Shown: positions 51,397 to 60,675 of the stretch, one piece after another
Layout of the letters: the number at the start of each line of letters is the position of its first letter
How positions within the stretch are numbered: position 1 is the stretch's first letter
Assembly: GCF_020171525.1 (NCBI RefSeq)
Contig: NZ_JAIVAI010000001.1
Span: 1,364,001-1,428,000 of the forward strand
From: Halobacillus yeomjeoni
GTDB taxonomy: Bacteria > Bacillota > Bacilli > Bacillales > Halobacillaceae
Reading direction: 5' to 3'
Length of the DNA: 64,000 nt
Made by a program: the position numbers and the translations under genes
The notes under the pieces: generated by a model
The model's input: the letters and a program-made list of their open reading frames with translations, nothing else
Told to the model about the DNA's origin: nothing
Databases searched by the model: none

Positions 51397-53565
51397 TCAC
51401 AGGTCCCAACTCAATTTAACCGTATTGGAAGGTTCCCCTTCCTTACCTGTCAGTGGATCGACAGGAATGATATAGTAGGTGGTTTGATCGAATATACTGA
51501 AGGCACTGACTTGGTAACGTCCTTCTCCTGTCACTTCTCCTACCTTTACATCATCTCCCTCTTCTTCCCTGTAAATACGGTAAACAACTCGCTCATCCTC
51601 CGCCGGGGTCCATGTAAGTGTCCCCTTGAGAAGTGCCAGGCCTGCTAGATTCAACTGCCCTTCAAGGTCGTTGATTACAGGTAACTGAATCGGTTGAGGC
51701 AAAGCTTCGACTCCATCCGGCTTTTGGAAAGAAGAAGTGAGACTTTTTTGTTGATCGATTTTGTTTAAAATCTTTTTCATCAACGCCGTCGGGTAAGCGC
51801 TGCTTCCATTCAACCAGGATCCTTTGTCTGCCTGGTCATACCCCATCCATAGAGCTCCTGCATATTCCGGGGTATACCCTGCGAACCACACATGCGCATT
51901 TCCCTTGTTAGAGGGGTGACCATGCGTTCCTGTTTTACCCGCTAGTGCTTTGTCGTAGACCCCTGAACTGGCAGTGCCGCTTTTCACTGCTGTTTGCAGC
52001 ATTTCAGTCATATACCAAGCGACCTGTGGACTGAATACGTTTGTTTTGTTCTTGGAATGTTCATGAATCACTTCCCCTTCGCGATTCAGGATTTTGTCGA
52101 TGGTGTACGCTTCGACTTTGTTTCCGTTATTAGCAAAGCTGCTATAGGCCTCTGTGAGTTGAAGTGGGGAATAGCCTTGTGATAATCCTCCCAAAGCGAT
52201 GGCGAGACCATTATCCTTCGTTTTCAAGTCCATTTTTTCCAAATATCCTTTGGCGTATGGAATTCCGATTTGATTGAGCAGCCATACGGCAGACACGTTT
52301 TTAGACTCAATAATCGCTTCATAAATAGACACACTCTCCTCATAACGATTGTCATGGTTGGAGGGTTCGAATCCACCTTCGAATTTCTGCTTTTCGTCGG
52401 ATATCAAAGTGAAGGGCTCGTACCGTCCTGTCATCAAGGCTGGACCATAAACGGCTAAAGGCTTTATGACAGAAGCAGGCTGGTGTTTCGTAGTGACCCG
52501 GTTTAAATCTCCGTGCTTGAAATCTCTACCTCCGACTGCAGCGACCAATGCTCCTGTTGAATGATCCATCAACGTCAATGCTCCTTGGACCTCTCCATTG
52601 GATCCTGGCACAAATGCTCCATTTTTCATTTGCTCAGATGCTGTACGCTGTACGACAGGGTCCATCTCAACAATGATCCGATATCCTCCCCGCTTCAACT
52701 CATCCCGGGAAATATGATACTTGTCCGCCGCTTCATTGATGACCAGATCTACATAGCTGTTGGACCAGGTGTCATCCTCATTTTCCTTCGCACTTACAGC
52801 CAACGTCGCTCCTTGCATACGTTTCAACTTTTCTGAAGGAATCATACCGAGATCTTCCATCCTGGCAAGGACCAAATTCCTCCGCTGTTTGGCAGCCTTA
52901 GGATGATCGATGGGCGAATATGAGTTAGGCGCTTTGGGAAGACCGGCAAGCAACGCTCCTTGTGGCACCGTCAAATCCGAGACCGATGTACCGAAATAAT
53001 GATGGGAAGCTGCTTCGATTCCATACGTACCTGCACCAAAGTAGATTCGATTCAAATATAACTCCAGTATTTCATTCTTCGAATAGTTACGTTCCAAGTA
53101 AAATGCAGCCATGACTTCTTTCGTCTTTCTCATCCATGTTTTATCATTTGATAGAAACAAATTTTTAGATAGCTGCTGCGTAATTGTGCTTCCACCCTCT
53201 ACTTTTTCCATTGCAATGATGTCACGGTATAAAGCCCGCATGATGGATTTCACATCCACCCCGTTATGTTCATAAAACCGGTTATCCTCAATGGCAATGA
53301 ACGCGTCTAGGACATGTTGTGGGATGTGATCGATTGATATGTTTTCCCTGTTTTTGGTGTAGATTCGTTCGATCAATTGGCCATCCCTTGTTTCAACGGT
53401 CGACATTTCGTCTAAGACCAACGCTTGTTCATCTACGACAAACCGACCTCCGAAAACAATGATGACCAGACCGATCAGAAACAAACCAGCGAATAATACG
53501 GCGGTGTATAAAGGCCATTTGAAATAGTACGCCCAGTTGGGCAATCGTTGTTTTAATCGATTCAC
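51397..53565 (-). CDS. pbpF: PbpF-like class A penicillin-binding protein
   Basis: 722 aa. Short cytoplasmic tail, membrane helix (about 17-38), glycosyltransferase domain with EDNRFYEHNGVD (about 91) and EGGSTITQQLSKNLF (about 118), then a transpeptidase domain with the active-site Ser in QPASVIKP (about 355), SKN (about 418) and AGKTGTHG (about 542). A fibronectin-III-like tail follows (about 625-720). It polymerises and cross-links peptidoglycan. Its place beside hemE and hmoB matches B. subtilis pbpF, whose product acts mainly in spore development. Confidence 0.93.
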   Translation of the reverse strand: MNRLKQRLPNWAYYFKWPLYTAVLFAGLFLIGLVIIVFGGRFVVDEQALVLDEMSTVETRDGQLIERIYTKNRENISIDHIPQHVLDAFIAIEDNRFYEHNGVDVKSIMRALYRDIIAMEKVEGGSTITQQLSKNLFLSNDKTWMRKTKEVMAAFYLERNYSKNEILELYLNRIYFGAGTYGIEAASHHYFGTSVSDLTVPQGALLAGLPKAPNSYSPIDHPKAAKQRRNLVLARMEDLGMIPSEKLKRMQGATLAVSAKENEDDTWSNSYVDLVINEAADKYHISRDELKRGGYRIIVEMDPVVQRTASEQMKNGAFVPGSNGEVQGALTLMDHSTGALVAAVGGRDFKHGDLNRVTTKHQPASVIKPLAVYGPALMTGRYEPFTLISDEKQKFEGGFEPSNHDNRYEESVSIYEAIIESKNVSAVWLLNQIGIPYAKGYLEKMDLKTKDNGLAIALGGLSQGYSPLQLTEAYSSFANNGNKVEAYTIDKILNREGEVIHEHSKNKTNVFSPQVAWYMTEMLQTAVKSGTASSGVYDKALAGKTGTHGHPSNKGNAHVWFAGYTPEYAGALWMGYDQADKGSWLNGSSAYPTALMKKILNKIDQQKSLTSSFQKPDGVEALPQPIQLPVINDLEGQLNLAGLALLKGTLTWTPAEDERVVYRIYREEEGDDVKVGEVTGEGRYQVSAFSIFDQTTYYIIPVDPLTGKEGEPSNTVKLSWDL

Positions 53566-53658
53566 GTTCGTGCATCCTTTCTAGACTATCCTTCAAACTT
53601 GCGACCGCTCATCACCTCTTGCTACACTGAAATCAACAAGTGAAAGGGGAATTCTATA

Positions 53659-54165
53659 ATGAAGGTTTCGATGACAAGTGGTACATTGAATTACTTAAAA
53701 AAATTAGACCAACAACATCCAGACGCCCACCTCCGTTTCATGCAGGACCAGGACAAAACTGTCGCCTACTACGAAGGAGAAAACCTGTCCATTTTTGAGG
53801 AAGGACGCAATTATGAAGTCGTCGATTCAGTCGGGGAAGTCAAACCTCAAGGCTATGTGGTCATGAATAATATCCCGGTTGCAGATGAAGGACGACCTGT
53901 TTTTGAAGATCGTTTCAAAAACCGTGCTGGCAGTGTAGAAAATAGAGAAGGTTTTCAAGCGATTCGCATTTTACGTCCTATGCAGGGCAATACTTACGTC
54001 GTCCTTACCCAGTGGAGAAACGCTCAAGACTTCGAAGATTGGAAGAACTCTCAGTCTTTCGAAGATGCGCATAAAAAGTCCGGACCCCAACATAAGAAAA
54101 AACCTTCTTTCATTGACGGCGATGCTTATATCACCAAGTATCAAATGATTGATGTAAACGAATAA
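53659..54165 (+). CDS. hmoB: HmoB-like heme-degrading monooxygenase
   Basis: 168 aa. The C-terminal half (about 65-160) is an ABM domain: EGFQAIRILRPMQGNTYVVLTQW and FEDWKNSQSFEDAHKK, as in IsdG/HmoB heme oxygenases; the N-terminal half is the HmoB-specific extension. It cleaves heme to release iron. It is divergent from pbpF and near the heme synthesis operon, as yhgC/hmoB is in B. subtilis. I see no Fur box upstream. Confidence 0.88.
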   Translation: MKVSMTSGTLNYLKKLDQQHPDAHLRFMQDQDKTVAYYEGENLSIFEEGRNYEVVDSVGEVKPQGYVVMNNIPVADEGRPVFEDRFKNRAGSVENREGFQAIRILRPMQGNTYVVLTQWRNAQDFEDWKNSQSFEDAHKKSGPQHKKKPSFIDGDAYITKYQMIDVNE

Positions 54166-54168
54166 ACG

Positions 54169-54202
54169 AAAAGTGAGCGGATCTCAGCCGCTCACTTTTT
54201 TG
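54169..54202 (+). terminator. Terminator of hmoB
   Basis: AAAGTGAGCGG - ATCTCAG - CCGCTCACTTTTTT; it may also serve the convergent thioredoxin gene. Confidence 0.88.
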
Positions 54203-54211
54203 TTTCTCCGC

Positions 54212-54694
54212 TTATTCTGTATCCTCCAACACTTCTTTCTGGAAGAACTCTTTAAACGTAGCTTCCGGCTGGTTCCCCATCAAACGGGCGGCTTCTTTAC
54301 CGTCTTCAAAATGTATAATGGTCGGGGTAGCTTCAATGTTGTATTCCTGCCATTGAGGTTCGAACTCCAATAAGTTCAATTTCTTCAGATCCACGTTCAT
54401 TTCCTCTGACAAAGGAGCGACTACCGGCGTTGCTTTTTGACAATGTACACAGGTAGGACTGTAGAAATAAACGGTAATATCCTCACCGGACTCAAGCTTA
54501 TCTTCTAATTTTTCCGGCGTAATCTGGTTTTGATAGTTTTCGTCATCCAATTGATCGATCGTAGCTTGTTTAAGGTCATCCTTTCCATAAGGATTGCCTT
54601 CTGTTTTTTGTGAGTTTTGATAGTTTACTACAAATGCCAATACGGCTATCAAGACAGCAAGTCCTGTTCCGAATATGATCATACTTTTCTTCAT
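54212..54694 (-). CDS. Membrane-anchored thioredoxin-like thiol-disulfide oxidoreductase
   Basis: 160 aa. One N-terminal membrane helix (about 5-24), a linker, then a thioredoxin fold with the redox pair in YSPTCVHCQKA (about residues 86-96) and the cis-Pro in EATPTII. The catalytic domain is outside the cell. It overlaps bdbC by 4 bp, so it is probably the BdbA/BdbD-type partner that receives oxidising equivalents from BdbC and forms disulfides in exported proteins. Confidence 0.88.
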   Translation of the reverse strand: MKKSMIIFGTGLAVLIAVLAFVVNYQNSQKTEGNPYGKDDLKQATIDQLDDENYQNQITPEKLEDKLESGEDITVYFYSPTCVHCQKATPVVAPLSEEMNVDLKKLNLLEFEPQWQEYNIEATPTIIHFEDGKEAARLMGNQPEATFKEFFQKEVLEDTE

Positions 54695-55119
54695 GATTCC
54701 AAACTCCTTTTCTTCCTGACCAGGATCATGTGAATGGTGAAAATAATGATGAATGCAGCGCCTGCAAGGAAAGGAATTGTGATAAACCCAAAATAATTGA
54801 TGTACTGGCCACTGCAGGGGACGACACCGCAGGCCCCTCCATCAGACAACGCCGGCACCTTCTGCATCCCATAATGATAGAGGGATACAAGGATTCCTCC
54901 CCCGCTTAAAAACAATCCTGGCAGGGCAATATCGAGATTCTTCTTCCATAATGACACCCCGTACACGATTACAAGAGGGTACATGAGTATCCGTTGGTAC
55001 CAACAAAATTCACAAGGTTCATAACCGAGAACCTCTGAAAAGAACAAGCTTCCGGCTGTGGCGACTAGTGCTGCTGCCCACATGATAAAGCCGTAAGTTT
55101 CAACATATGATTTCATCAA
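54691..55119 (-). CDS. bdbC: BdbC, DsbB-family disulfide oxidoreductase
   Basis: 142 aa with four membrane helices. First redox pair CEFC in GYEPCEFCWYQRI (about residues 36-39) and second pair in GACGVVPCSGQYINYFG (about 97-102), as in BdbC/DsbB. It passes electrons from the extracytoplasmic thioredoxin to quinones. It leads a two-gene operon with a 4-bp overlap. In B. subtilis BdbC is needed for ComGC and thus competence; comK is in the same window. Confidence 0.92.
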   Translation of the reverse strand: MMKSYVETYGFIMWAAALVATAGSLFFSEVLGYEPCEFCWYQRILMYPLVIVYGVSLWKKNLDIALPGLFLSGGGILVSLYHYGMQKVPALSDGGACGVVPCSGQYINYFGFITIPFLAGAAFIIIFTIHMILVRKKRSLES

Positions 55120-55384
55120 AAATTATCCTTTCTTACTCTCCATGTGTATTATACAAGGTATCGTTTTGAAAACAAAACAGTTTCCTAGAATTGTTTACAA
55201 AACCGTCATTTTTATCTGATCCCCCTTCTTTTAACGCCTTAGGTGATATAAAACAAACCATCGGAATCTATCATTTCCAAGGAAATATTGTCGAGATACG
55301 GATAAAATCAACCACCTACGTTTAAGCAGAAAAAGCACGGGAATATTCATAATACCGTATTATTCAAGAAAGGATGATTGAATC

Positions 55385-55816
55385 ATGGACGAAAAAATGA
55401 AAGCTCTGATTGAAGGTTTGAATGAGGATCTCGCCCACGAATATGCAGCAACCATCATGTATACGTATAACGCTGCAGTCGTAACAGGTTTATACCGTTC
55501 CGTATTGAAGCCTTTTTTTGAAAGTGAAGTCGCGGACGAGCAGGGACACGCCTTATACTTAGCCGAAAAAATCAGCACTCTCGGCGGTACACCTACGACT
55601 ACACCAGCAGAAGTGAAGCAATTGACTGAAGTCAAGCCGATGCTTGAGGAAGCTAGAGAAGCCGAACGCCAGACGATCAAAAGGTACGAAGAAAGAAAAG
55701 CGCAGGCTGAAGAACTCGGACTTACTGAATTATCTGTGAAACTGGACGATATGATCGCCGATGAAACAGGTCATATGGAGGAAATCAGCCGCCTCCTTCA
55801 AGACTCCAGACTATAA
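55385..55816 (+). CDS. Ferritin-like (bacterioferritin/Dps type) protein
   Basis: 143 aa, a four-helix bundle with di-iron ligands: Glu and His in EDLAHEYAATIMY (about 15-27), ESEVADEQGHALYL (about 45-58), EAREAERQTIKRY (about 82-95) and DDMIADETGHMEEI (about 119-132), i.e. ExxH pairs. It could be an iron store or rubrerythrin-like oxidase. It stands alone. The 265-bp upstream region has an imperfect GAATA/TATTC repeat at about 55341-55365 but no recognisable Fur or PerR box. Confidence 0.83.
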   Translation: MDEKMKALIEGLNEDLAHEYAATIMYTYNAAVVTGLYRSVLKPFFESEVADEQGHALYLAEKISTLGGTPTTTPAEVKQLTEVKPMLEEAREAERQTIKRYEERKAQAEELGLTELSVKLDDMIADETGHMEEISRLLQDSRL

Positions 55817-55832
55817 AGAGAATAGTCAGATT

Positions 55833-55868
55833 CAAGAAATCCGCTGATCCTTGTCAGCGGATTTCTAT
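55833..55868 (+). terminator. Terminator of the ferritin-like gene
   Basis: AGAAATCCGCTGA ... GTCAGCGGATTTCT with a short T tract. Confidence 0.82.
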
Positions 55869-55938
55869 CATTTGTCTCTTGGAAGCGGTTGTATTACACT
55901 CTATGAAACAACGAATATGAGGAGGCACTTTTAAAATC

Positions 55939-57120
55939 ATGTGGGAGAAAACTTTCCAGGCAATCGATGAACAGTATGAACATATGGTAGAAACAAGAAG
56001 GTACCTGCACCAATACCCAGAGATTTCTTTTCATGAAGAAAAAACGGCGCAATTCGTTTGCGATACATATGAACGGCTCGGTATTCCTTATAAAAGCGAA
56101 ATCGGCGGCAACGGAGTAATCGCCAGGCTTGAAGGCGGCCGCCCAGGCAAAACTGTCGCCCTCAGAGCGGACTTTGACGCTCTGCCTATCCACGAACAAA
56201 ATGATGTGGAATACAAATCCAAAAACGAGGGAGCTATGCATGCCTGCGGGCACGACGGTCACACCGCTGCTTTGTTAGGTTTGGCGAAAGCATTGGTCCC
56301 TTACCAAAAAGAAATTCCGGGTACTGTCGTTTTCCTTCATCAACACGCCGAAGAATATGCACCAGGTGGAGCCAAGCCCATCCTGGAATCAGGGGAACTT
56401 GATGACGTTGATGCTGTATTCGGCACCCATCTCTGGGTCAATACCCCGACAGGCGTCATCCACACTTCTAAAGGAGCTTTCATGGCAGGTGCCGATCGCT
56501 TCGAAATTACCATTCAAGGAAAAGGCGGACACGGAGCCCAGCCCCACCAGACAAAAGATGCCATTGTGATTGCCTCCCAGCTCGTGGAATCTTTGCAGCA
56601 AATCGTCAGTCGAAGGATCGACCCTTTGAAAACAGCCGTGTTGTCTATCGGGACGTTTGAATCCGGGCACGCCTTCAATATCATCGCGGACTCTGCCAAA
56701 CTGACAGGAACCGTACGGACATTCGATGCTGACGTCCAGCAAATCATCATGAGCGAAATGGAAAAAATCATAAAAGGAACTTGCTTAAGCCACGGTGCAG
56801 AATACGACTTCAATTATGAAAAGGGGTACCCTCCCGTTTTCAATCACAAAGAAGAAGCTGAGATGATCCTCAATCGTTCTCATGAAGCTGATCCTTCTTT
56901 AGAAACGGAGGAGGTCGACCCTGTGATGGCTGGAGAGGACTTTTCTTACTACTTACTTGAAAAACCAGGAGCTTTTTATTTTACTGGAGCTCAACTTCCT
57001 GACCACTATTACCCTCATCACCATCCGAAGTTCGATTTTGATGAAAAAGCTCTTCCTCATGCAGCAAAGACGTTATGGCAGGCTTACCGCAGTTACCAAG
57101 AACACCATCAGGAAGGTTGA
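55939..57120 (+). CDS. yhaA: YhaA-like M20 family amidohydrolase
   Basis: 393 aa. M20D features: RRYLHQYPEISFHEEKTA at the N-terminus, ALRADFDALPI and HACGHDGHTAAL (about 94-105, metal site), HQHAEEYAPGGAKP, and ITIQGKGGHGAQPHQ in the lid domain; the C-terminal MAGEDFSYYL is conserved. It hydrolyses N-acyl amino acids or small peptides; the substrate is not defined. It neighbours ecsC as yhaA does in B. subtilis. Its last 13 bp overlap the ecsC frame convergently. Confidence 0.9.
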   Translation: MWEKTFQAIDEQYEHMVETRRYLHQYPEISFHEEKTAQFVCDTYERLGIPYKSEIGGNGVIARLEGGRPGKTVALRADFDALPIHEQNDVEYKSKNEGAMHACGHDGHTAALLGLAKALVPYQKEIPGTVVFLHQHAEEYAPGGAKPILESGELDDVDAVFGTHLWVNTPTGVIHTSKGAFMAGADRFEITIQGKGGHGAQPHQTKDAIVIASQLVESLQQIVSRRIDPLKTAVLSIGTFESGHAFNIIADSAKLTGTVRTFDADVQQIIMSEMEKIIKGTCLSHGAEYDFNYEKGYPPVFNHKEEAEMILNRSHEADPSLETEEVDPVMAGEDFSYYLLEKPGAFYFTGAQLPDHYYPHHHPKFDFDEKALPHAAKTLWQAYRSYQEHHQEG

Positions 57121-57818
57121 AGCAGACGGAGGCGGCTCGCATTAAGAGTCGTCTCTCCAAGTTGATGCATGAGATTTCTATTAGCAAAATAACCGACGAC
57201 CGCCCCGAAACCTGGTACGAGCTGGAGCATTTTCACAAAGTCTATCGAATCTCTGTACTCGATTTGAAGAGTCTTCCAGTCTATCTGCTTTTGCTTCTTC
57301 TCCACTTCACTCCAATTCAACACCAACTCTTTCACCTGCTTCCTTGTATGATCACTTGAAAAGGCGAGCATAAACACATAGAGAAGGTAGACACGTTCTT
57401 CGTATTTATGGACATTGAATCCATATATTTGTGCTGCATCGAACAGAAACTTCATCTTGATGGAAAGCAGAAGCGGAAAGTCTGCCACTCCGAACCAAAG
57501 CCCTCCAAGTCCTGTAGCTGCTCCCTCAATGGATGCTGCCCTTTGGTATTCTTTCAACCTTTTTTTAATCAACAGCTCCCTCTCTTCAAAAGACCATTCT
57601 GAAGATACCTCTACAGGTCGGATGTATTCCGATGATGTCATGGCCAGTTCAATCATCTTCTGCACACTTGAAGTAACGACCTTATGAACAGATTCAGGGA
57701 TTTTATCATTTACGGATGTCTGCCATTTCTTCGTGGAGCGTTGTAAAATAGATGATCTTTTTTCGATAGACCGGCTCCACCTCAAAGCTTCTTTCAATGC
57801 TCTTTCTTCGTAATTCAT
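57108..57818 (-). CDS. ecsC: EcsC family protein
   Basis: 236 aa. The EcsC core has EGAATGLGGLWFGVADFPLLLSIKMKF (about 113-139), an amphipathic or membrane-associated helix pair, and a C-terminal FGAVVGYFANRNLMHQLGE. Role unknown. The ATG at 57818 follows GGAGGTGG. In B. subtilis it is the third gene of ecsABC; here a terminator (57979-58008) separates it from ecsB. Confidence 0.88.
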   Translation of the reverse strand: MNYEERALKEALRWSRSIEKRSSILQRSTKKWQTSVNDKIPESVHKVVTSSVQKMIELAMTSSEYIRPVEVSSEWSFEERELLIKKRLKEYQRAASIEGAATGLGGLWFGVADFPLLLSIKMKFLFDAAQIYGFNVHKYEERVYLLYVFMLAFSSDHTRKQVKELVLNWSEVEKKQKQIDWKTLQIEYRDSIDFVKMLQLVPGFGAVVGYFANRNLMHQLGETTLNASRLRLLQPS

Positions 57819-57978
57819 CGTTCCACCTCCAGTTACCTTGCAAAAGGTTGTCTCACTGTTTATTTTATTGGGATGGTATTCTAACAAATCTACCACGTAT
57901 TACAAGACTCCGCTCTCTGTATACGTATTCCCCCATTAATCAGTTTCACTCTATATCGTTACCCAAAATTGGGGCATA

Positions 57979-58008
57979 AAAAAAGAGAGTGCAGTCAAGC
58001 ACTCTCCT
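57979..58008 (-). terminator. Terminator after ecsB
   Basis: Minus-strand GGAGAGTGC - TTGACT - GCACTCTC followed by TTTTTTTA; it separates ecsAB from ecsC. Confidence 0.85.
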
Positions 58009-58017
58009 GAGTATCAA

Positions 58018-59232
58018 TCAAACAAGCTTCTGTTTCACGTACCCTTGAATAAAGGCGATACTGAATAAACTGCCCCCTGCCCATACAATCACCAATCCAA
58101 GCAAGTTCCATTGGAAAATGAACAATAACCCGAAAAGAAAAGTCTGGAACAGAGTGATTTGTTTGAGCCACTTCAATAAAGCCTGCTGCTTCCATTCATG
58201 CCGAAGGGGATAGATATCGAGCCAGGCAATGGTGCGGTGGTGATTCCACAACGTCATCATTTGGAACGCACTCAAATATAAAAACAGTAGAGCGAAAGCG
58301 ACTTTCACCCACATGTTCGGTACAAACCAAATTGCAGCACCGCCTATCAACACCAATCGCGTGTACATACCTAAGTAATCACTGCTCCGTATGAATGTAA
58401 TTCGATACAAGTAGCTGAATGACTGCTCTTGAGCGTAGGGGATTCTGCTTACTACCGCATTGACCAAGAGATGTCTTTTCTTGACCGTATTCTTCAAATG
58501 AGGAACATCGGTGAACATGTTCGCAATCCGGTAGAACGTACGCATGCGTTGGTGGTCTTTTTCTACGAGCAAGTCCCATGCAAGGCCTGCTTTTTGACGG
58601 GAAATCATATACGTATACAGGAAAACAGCAGCCAATAACAGCGCAATAACCCCGGCAAACACCCATTCACTTTTGGCAATGAAGTAAAAAACGGCTATGT
58701 TCAAGAGAATTTTTGCTGTTTGATCCGTCCTTCGTATACGGGGATTCCTCTCTTTTAACATCCACCAGTTGGACACCATATTCAATACTTTGGTGAACAG
58801 GACAAGAACAATCATTATCAAATAATGCTGGCTTCCGAGCTCAGGATATGATGCAAAATAAAGCGGTCCAAGAGCAGCGGCTAACAGGAAAACGACGTAC
58901 AGCTGAATCAAGAAACTATAGTAAAGACATCGTTTGAAGTAGTCACTTAGTTGAAATTCCGCCGGAAGCAGGAATATCAAGTCCGCTTCCTTCAGCAGAG
59001 TACGGACAGGGCTGTAACTGGCCACGAGACCAAATATAACCCCGGTAATGACTGCAGTCGGAAACGATGGTGGCAGATCCAAAAGCCATTGTTGATAATA
59101 ATAGGCGAGCGCTGAAATGAAAAACAACATCGCAACAGCGATATGACCATTAAAGATGTATTTCAAATACCGACTGGTTTCTTTTACATGATCAGAAAAA
59201 CGCCGATTCCAAAACTCTTTTGCGTTAATCAT
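58018..59232 (-). CDS. ecsB: EcsB, ABC transporter permease
   Basis: 404 aa with roughly eight membrane helices, a basic N-terminus (KEFWNRRFSDHVKETSRYLKYI) and an EcsB-type loop region (HQRMRTFYRIANMFTDVPHLKNT, about 215-237). It pairs with EcsA; in B. subtilis Ecs affects protein secretion, competence and RasP intramembrane proteolysis, and a peptide export role has been proposed. It overlaps ecsA by 8 bp. Confidence 0.92.
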   Translation of the reverse strand: MINAKEFWNRRFSDHVKETSRYLKYIFNGHIAVAMLFFISALAYYYQQWLLDLPPSFPTAVITGVIFGLVASYSPVRTLLKEADLIFLLPAEFQLSDYFKRCLYYSFLIQLYVVFLLAAALGPLYFASYPELGSQHYLIMIVLVLFTKVLNMVSNWWMLKERNPRIRRTDQTAKILLNIAVFYFIAKSEWVFAGVIALLLAAVFLYTYMISRQKAGLAWDLLVEKDHQRMRTFYRIANMFTDVPHLKNTVKKRHLLVNAVVSRIPYAQEQSFSYLYRITFIRSSDYLGMYTRLVLIGGAAIWFVPNMWVKVAFALLFLYLSAFQMMTLWNHHRTIAWLDIYPLRHEWKQQALLKWLKQITLFQTFLFGLLFIFQWNLLGLVIVWAGGSLFSIAFIQGYVKQKLV

Positions 59233-59968
59233 GATTTTCTTCCTTCGTCAATTGGACATAGATATCATCTAAAGCCGCATCCGGTTGATGGAAGGCGGTT
59301 CTCAATTCATCAAGCGTCCCTTTCGCTCTGATTTCTCCGTCATGTAAAATGATGAATCGATCGCAGTATTTTTCAGCCGTGGCGAGGATATGGGTAGACA
59401 TCAGGATGCCTGCCCCCTTCTCTTTCATATCCTCCATCATTTGTAAAAAGGACTGAATGCCGAGGGGATCGAGACCCACAAAAGGCTCATCTACGATATA
59501 AAGGTCAGGCTCTATAAGGAAAGCGCACATGATCATCACTTTCTGACGCATCCCCTTAGAAAAGTGAATCGGAAACCATTTCAATTTTTTCTCCAGACGA
59601 AACTCTTTTAATAAAGGATCCAGCCTCTTTTTAAATACATCTTCCGGAATATTGTATGCCATTGCAGTCAAGTGCAGATGTTCATATAAAGTTAACTCAT
59701 CATAAAGGATCGGCATCTCTGGTATGTAACCGATCTGCTGACGATATTTTTCAGGATCTTTTTCAAATGAGGTGCCATTGATGGATACCTCACCTTTTTT
59801 CGCCTGCATCATTCCGATGATGTGTTTGATCGTCGTACTTTTACCTGCACCATTCAAACCGATCAACCCTACGATTTCTTTCGGTTTTACATCAAAGGAA
59901 ATTCCGTGCAGCACGTTTTTATGTGTATATCCCCCATGGAGTTGGTCGACTTTTAACAAAGGTTGCAA
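59225..59968 (-). CDS. ecsA: EcsA, ABC transporter ATP-binding protein
   Basis: 247 aa. Walker A GLNGAGKST (about 37-45), ABC signature FSKGMRQKV (about 137), Walker B LYIVDEPFVGLD (about 157-168) and the switch His in STHILATAE. Partner of EcsB. A TTG start at 59968 is preferred because AGAGGG lies six nt upstream and the N-terminus then aligns with B. subtilis EcsA; ATGs at 59974, 59986 or 59992 are alternatives. Divergent from hit, as in B. subtilis. Confidence 0.92.
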   Translation of the reverse strand: MQPLLKVDQLHGGYTHKNVLHGISFDVKPKEIVGLIGLNGAGKSTTIKHIIGMMQAKKGEVSINGTSFEKDPEKYRQQIGYIPEMPILYDELTLYEHLHLTAMAYNIPEDVFKKRLDPLLKEFRLEKKLKWFPIHFSKGMRQKVMIMCAFLIEPDLYIVDEPFVGLDPLGIQSFLQMMEDMKEKGAGILMSTHILATAEKYCDRFIILHDGEIRAKGTLDELRTAFHQPDAALDDIYVQLTKEENHD

Positions 59969-60113
59969 CTTCATCCCTCTTTTCATAATCATCCATTCTT
60001 CACAAATTTTATCACATTTGACCTTTTACTTGTATAAATCAAACGAATGCTTCCCCTCGGGCGGAAAAGAGATTTTATGGTACAATATAACAAAATCAAA
60101 AGGAGTGAGGATC

Positions 60114-60548
60114 ATGAGTCATGCACAGGATTGCATCTTTTGTAAAATCATCGAGGGGGAGATTCCATCAGCAAAAGTATACGAAGATGAGGATGTTCTC
60201 GCATTTCTGGATATCAGTCAGGTGACTAAGGGGCATACCCTCGTCATTCCTAAGCATCATACGAAAAACATCTATGAAACGGATGAAGCGGTAGCTGAAA
60301 AAGTATTCGCTCGAGTACCGAAAATTTCAAACGCGCTGAAGAAAACGTATGAACCAATCGGAATGAACGTTCTTAACAATAATGAAGAACCTGCAGGACA
60401 GTCGGTCTTCCACTTACATATCCATTTGATTCCGAGATACGGAAAACAGGATGGCTTCGGAGCTAAATGGGAGGTCCACTCTGACGATTACACGACAGAG
60501 CAGCTTCAACAAATCGCTTCAGAAGTGAATCAGAACATCGCTCCATAA
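60114..60548 (+). CDS. hit: Hit, HIT-family nucleotide hydrolase
   Basis: 144 aa. CIFCKIIEGEIPS with the zinc-binding Cys pair, FLDISQVTKGHTLVIPK and the histidine triad VFHLHIHLIPRY (about 98-109). HIT proteins split nucleoside phosphoramidates or dinucleotides. The ATG at 60114 follows AGGAGTGAGG; a longer in-frame extension to 59772 runs antisense to ecsA and is not used. A TG-G-TACAAT extended -10 lies at about 60078-60086. Confidence 0.93.
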   Translation: MSHAQDCIFCKIIEGEIPSAKVYEDEDVLAFLDISQVTKGHTLVIPKHHTKNIYETDEAVAEKVFARVPKISNALKKTYEPIGMNVLNNNEEPAGQSVFHLHIHLIPRYGKQDGFGAKWEVHSDDYTTEQLQQIASEVNQNIAP

Positions 60549-60560
60549 AAGCATCAGATT

Positions 60561-60589
60561 TTGTTTTTTCAAAGTGGTATTGATATAAT
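60561..60589 (+). promoter_or_regulatory. Probable promoter of trpP
   Basis: TTGTTT (60561-60566), 17-bp spacer, perfect TATAAT (60584-60589); the leader of about 80 nt contains the TRAP site. Confidence 0.55.
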
Positions 60590-60639
60590 ACAACTATGCA
60601 TCTGCATGTGGTCACGAGGACACACATGAGGTGTAAATA

Positions 60640-60667
60640 TAGTTTAGATTAGTTTAGTTGAGGAGAG
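60640..60667 (+). promoter_or_regulatory. TRAP (MtrB) binding site over the trpP ribosome site
   Basis: Six G/TAG triplets (TAG, TAG, TAG, TAG, GAG, GAG) spaced by exactly two bases, starting at 60640, 60645, 60650, 60655, 60660 and 60665. Two more GAG triplets lie upstream at 60616 and 60628. The last two triplets form the Shine-Dalgarno GAGGAGAG. Tryptophan-bound TRAP would wrap this RNA and block translation. Confidence 0.88.
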
Positions 60668-60675
60668 TTGTTTAA

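Noticed and set aside
59772-60113. N-terminal extension of the hit frame
   Set aside because: Runs antisense to ecsA; the ribosome site and family start point to 60114.
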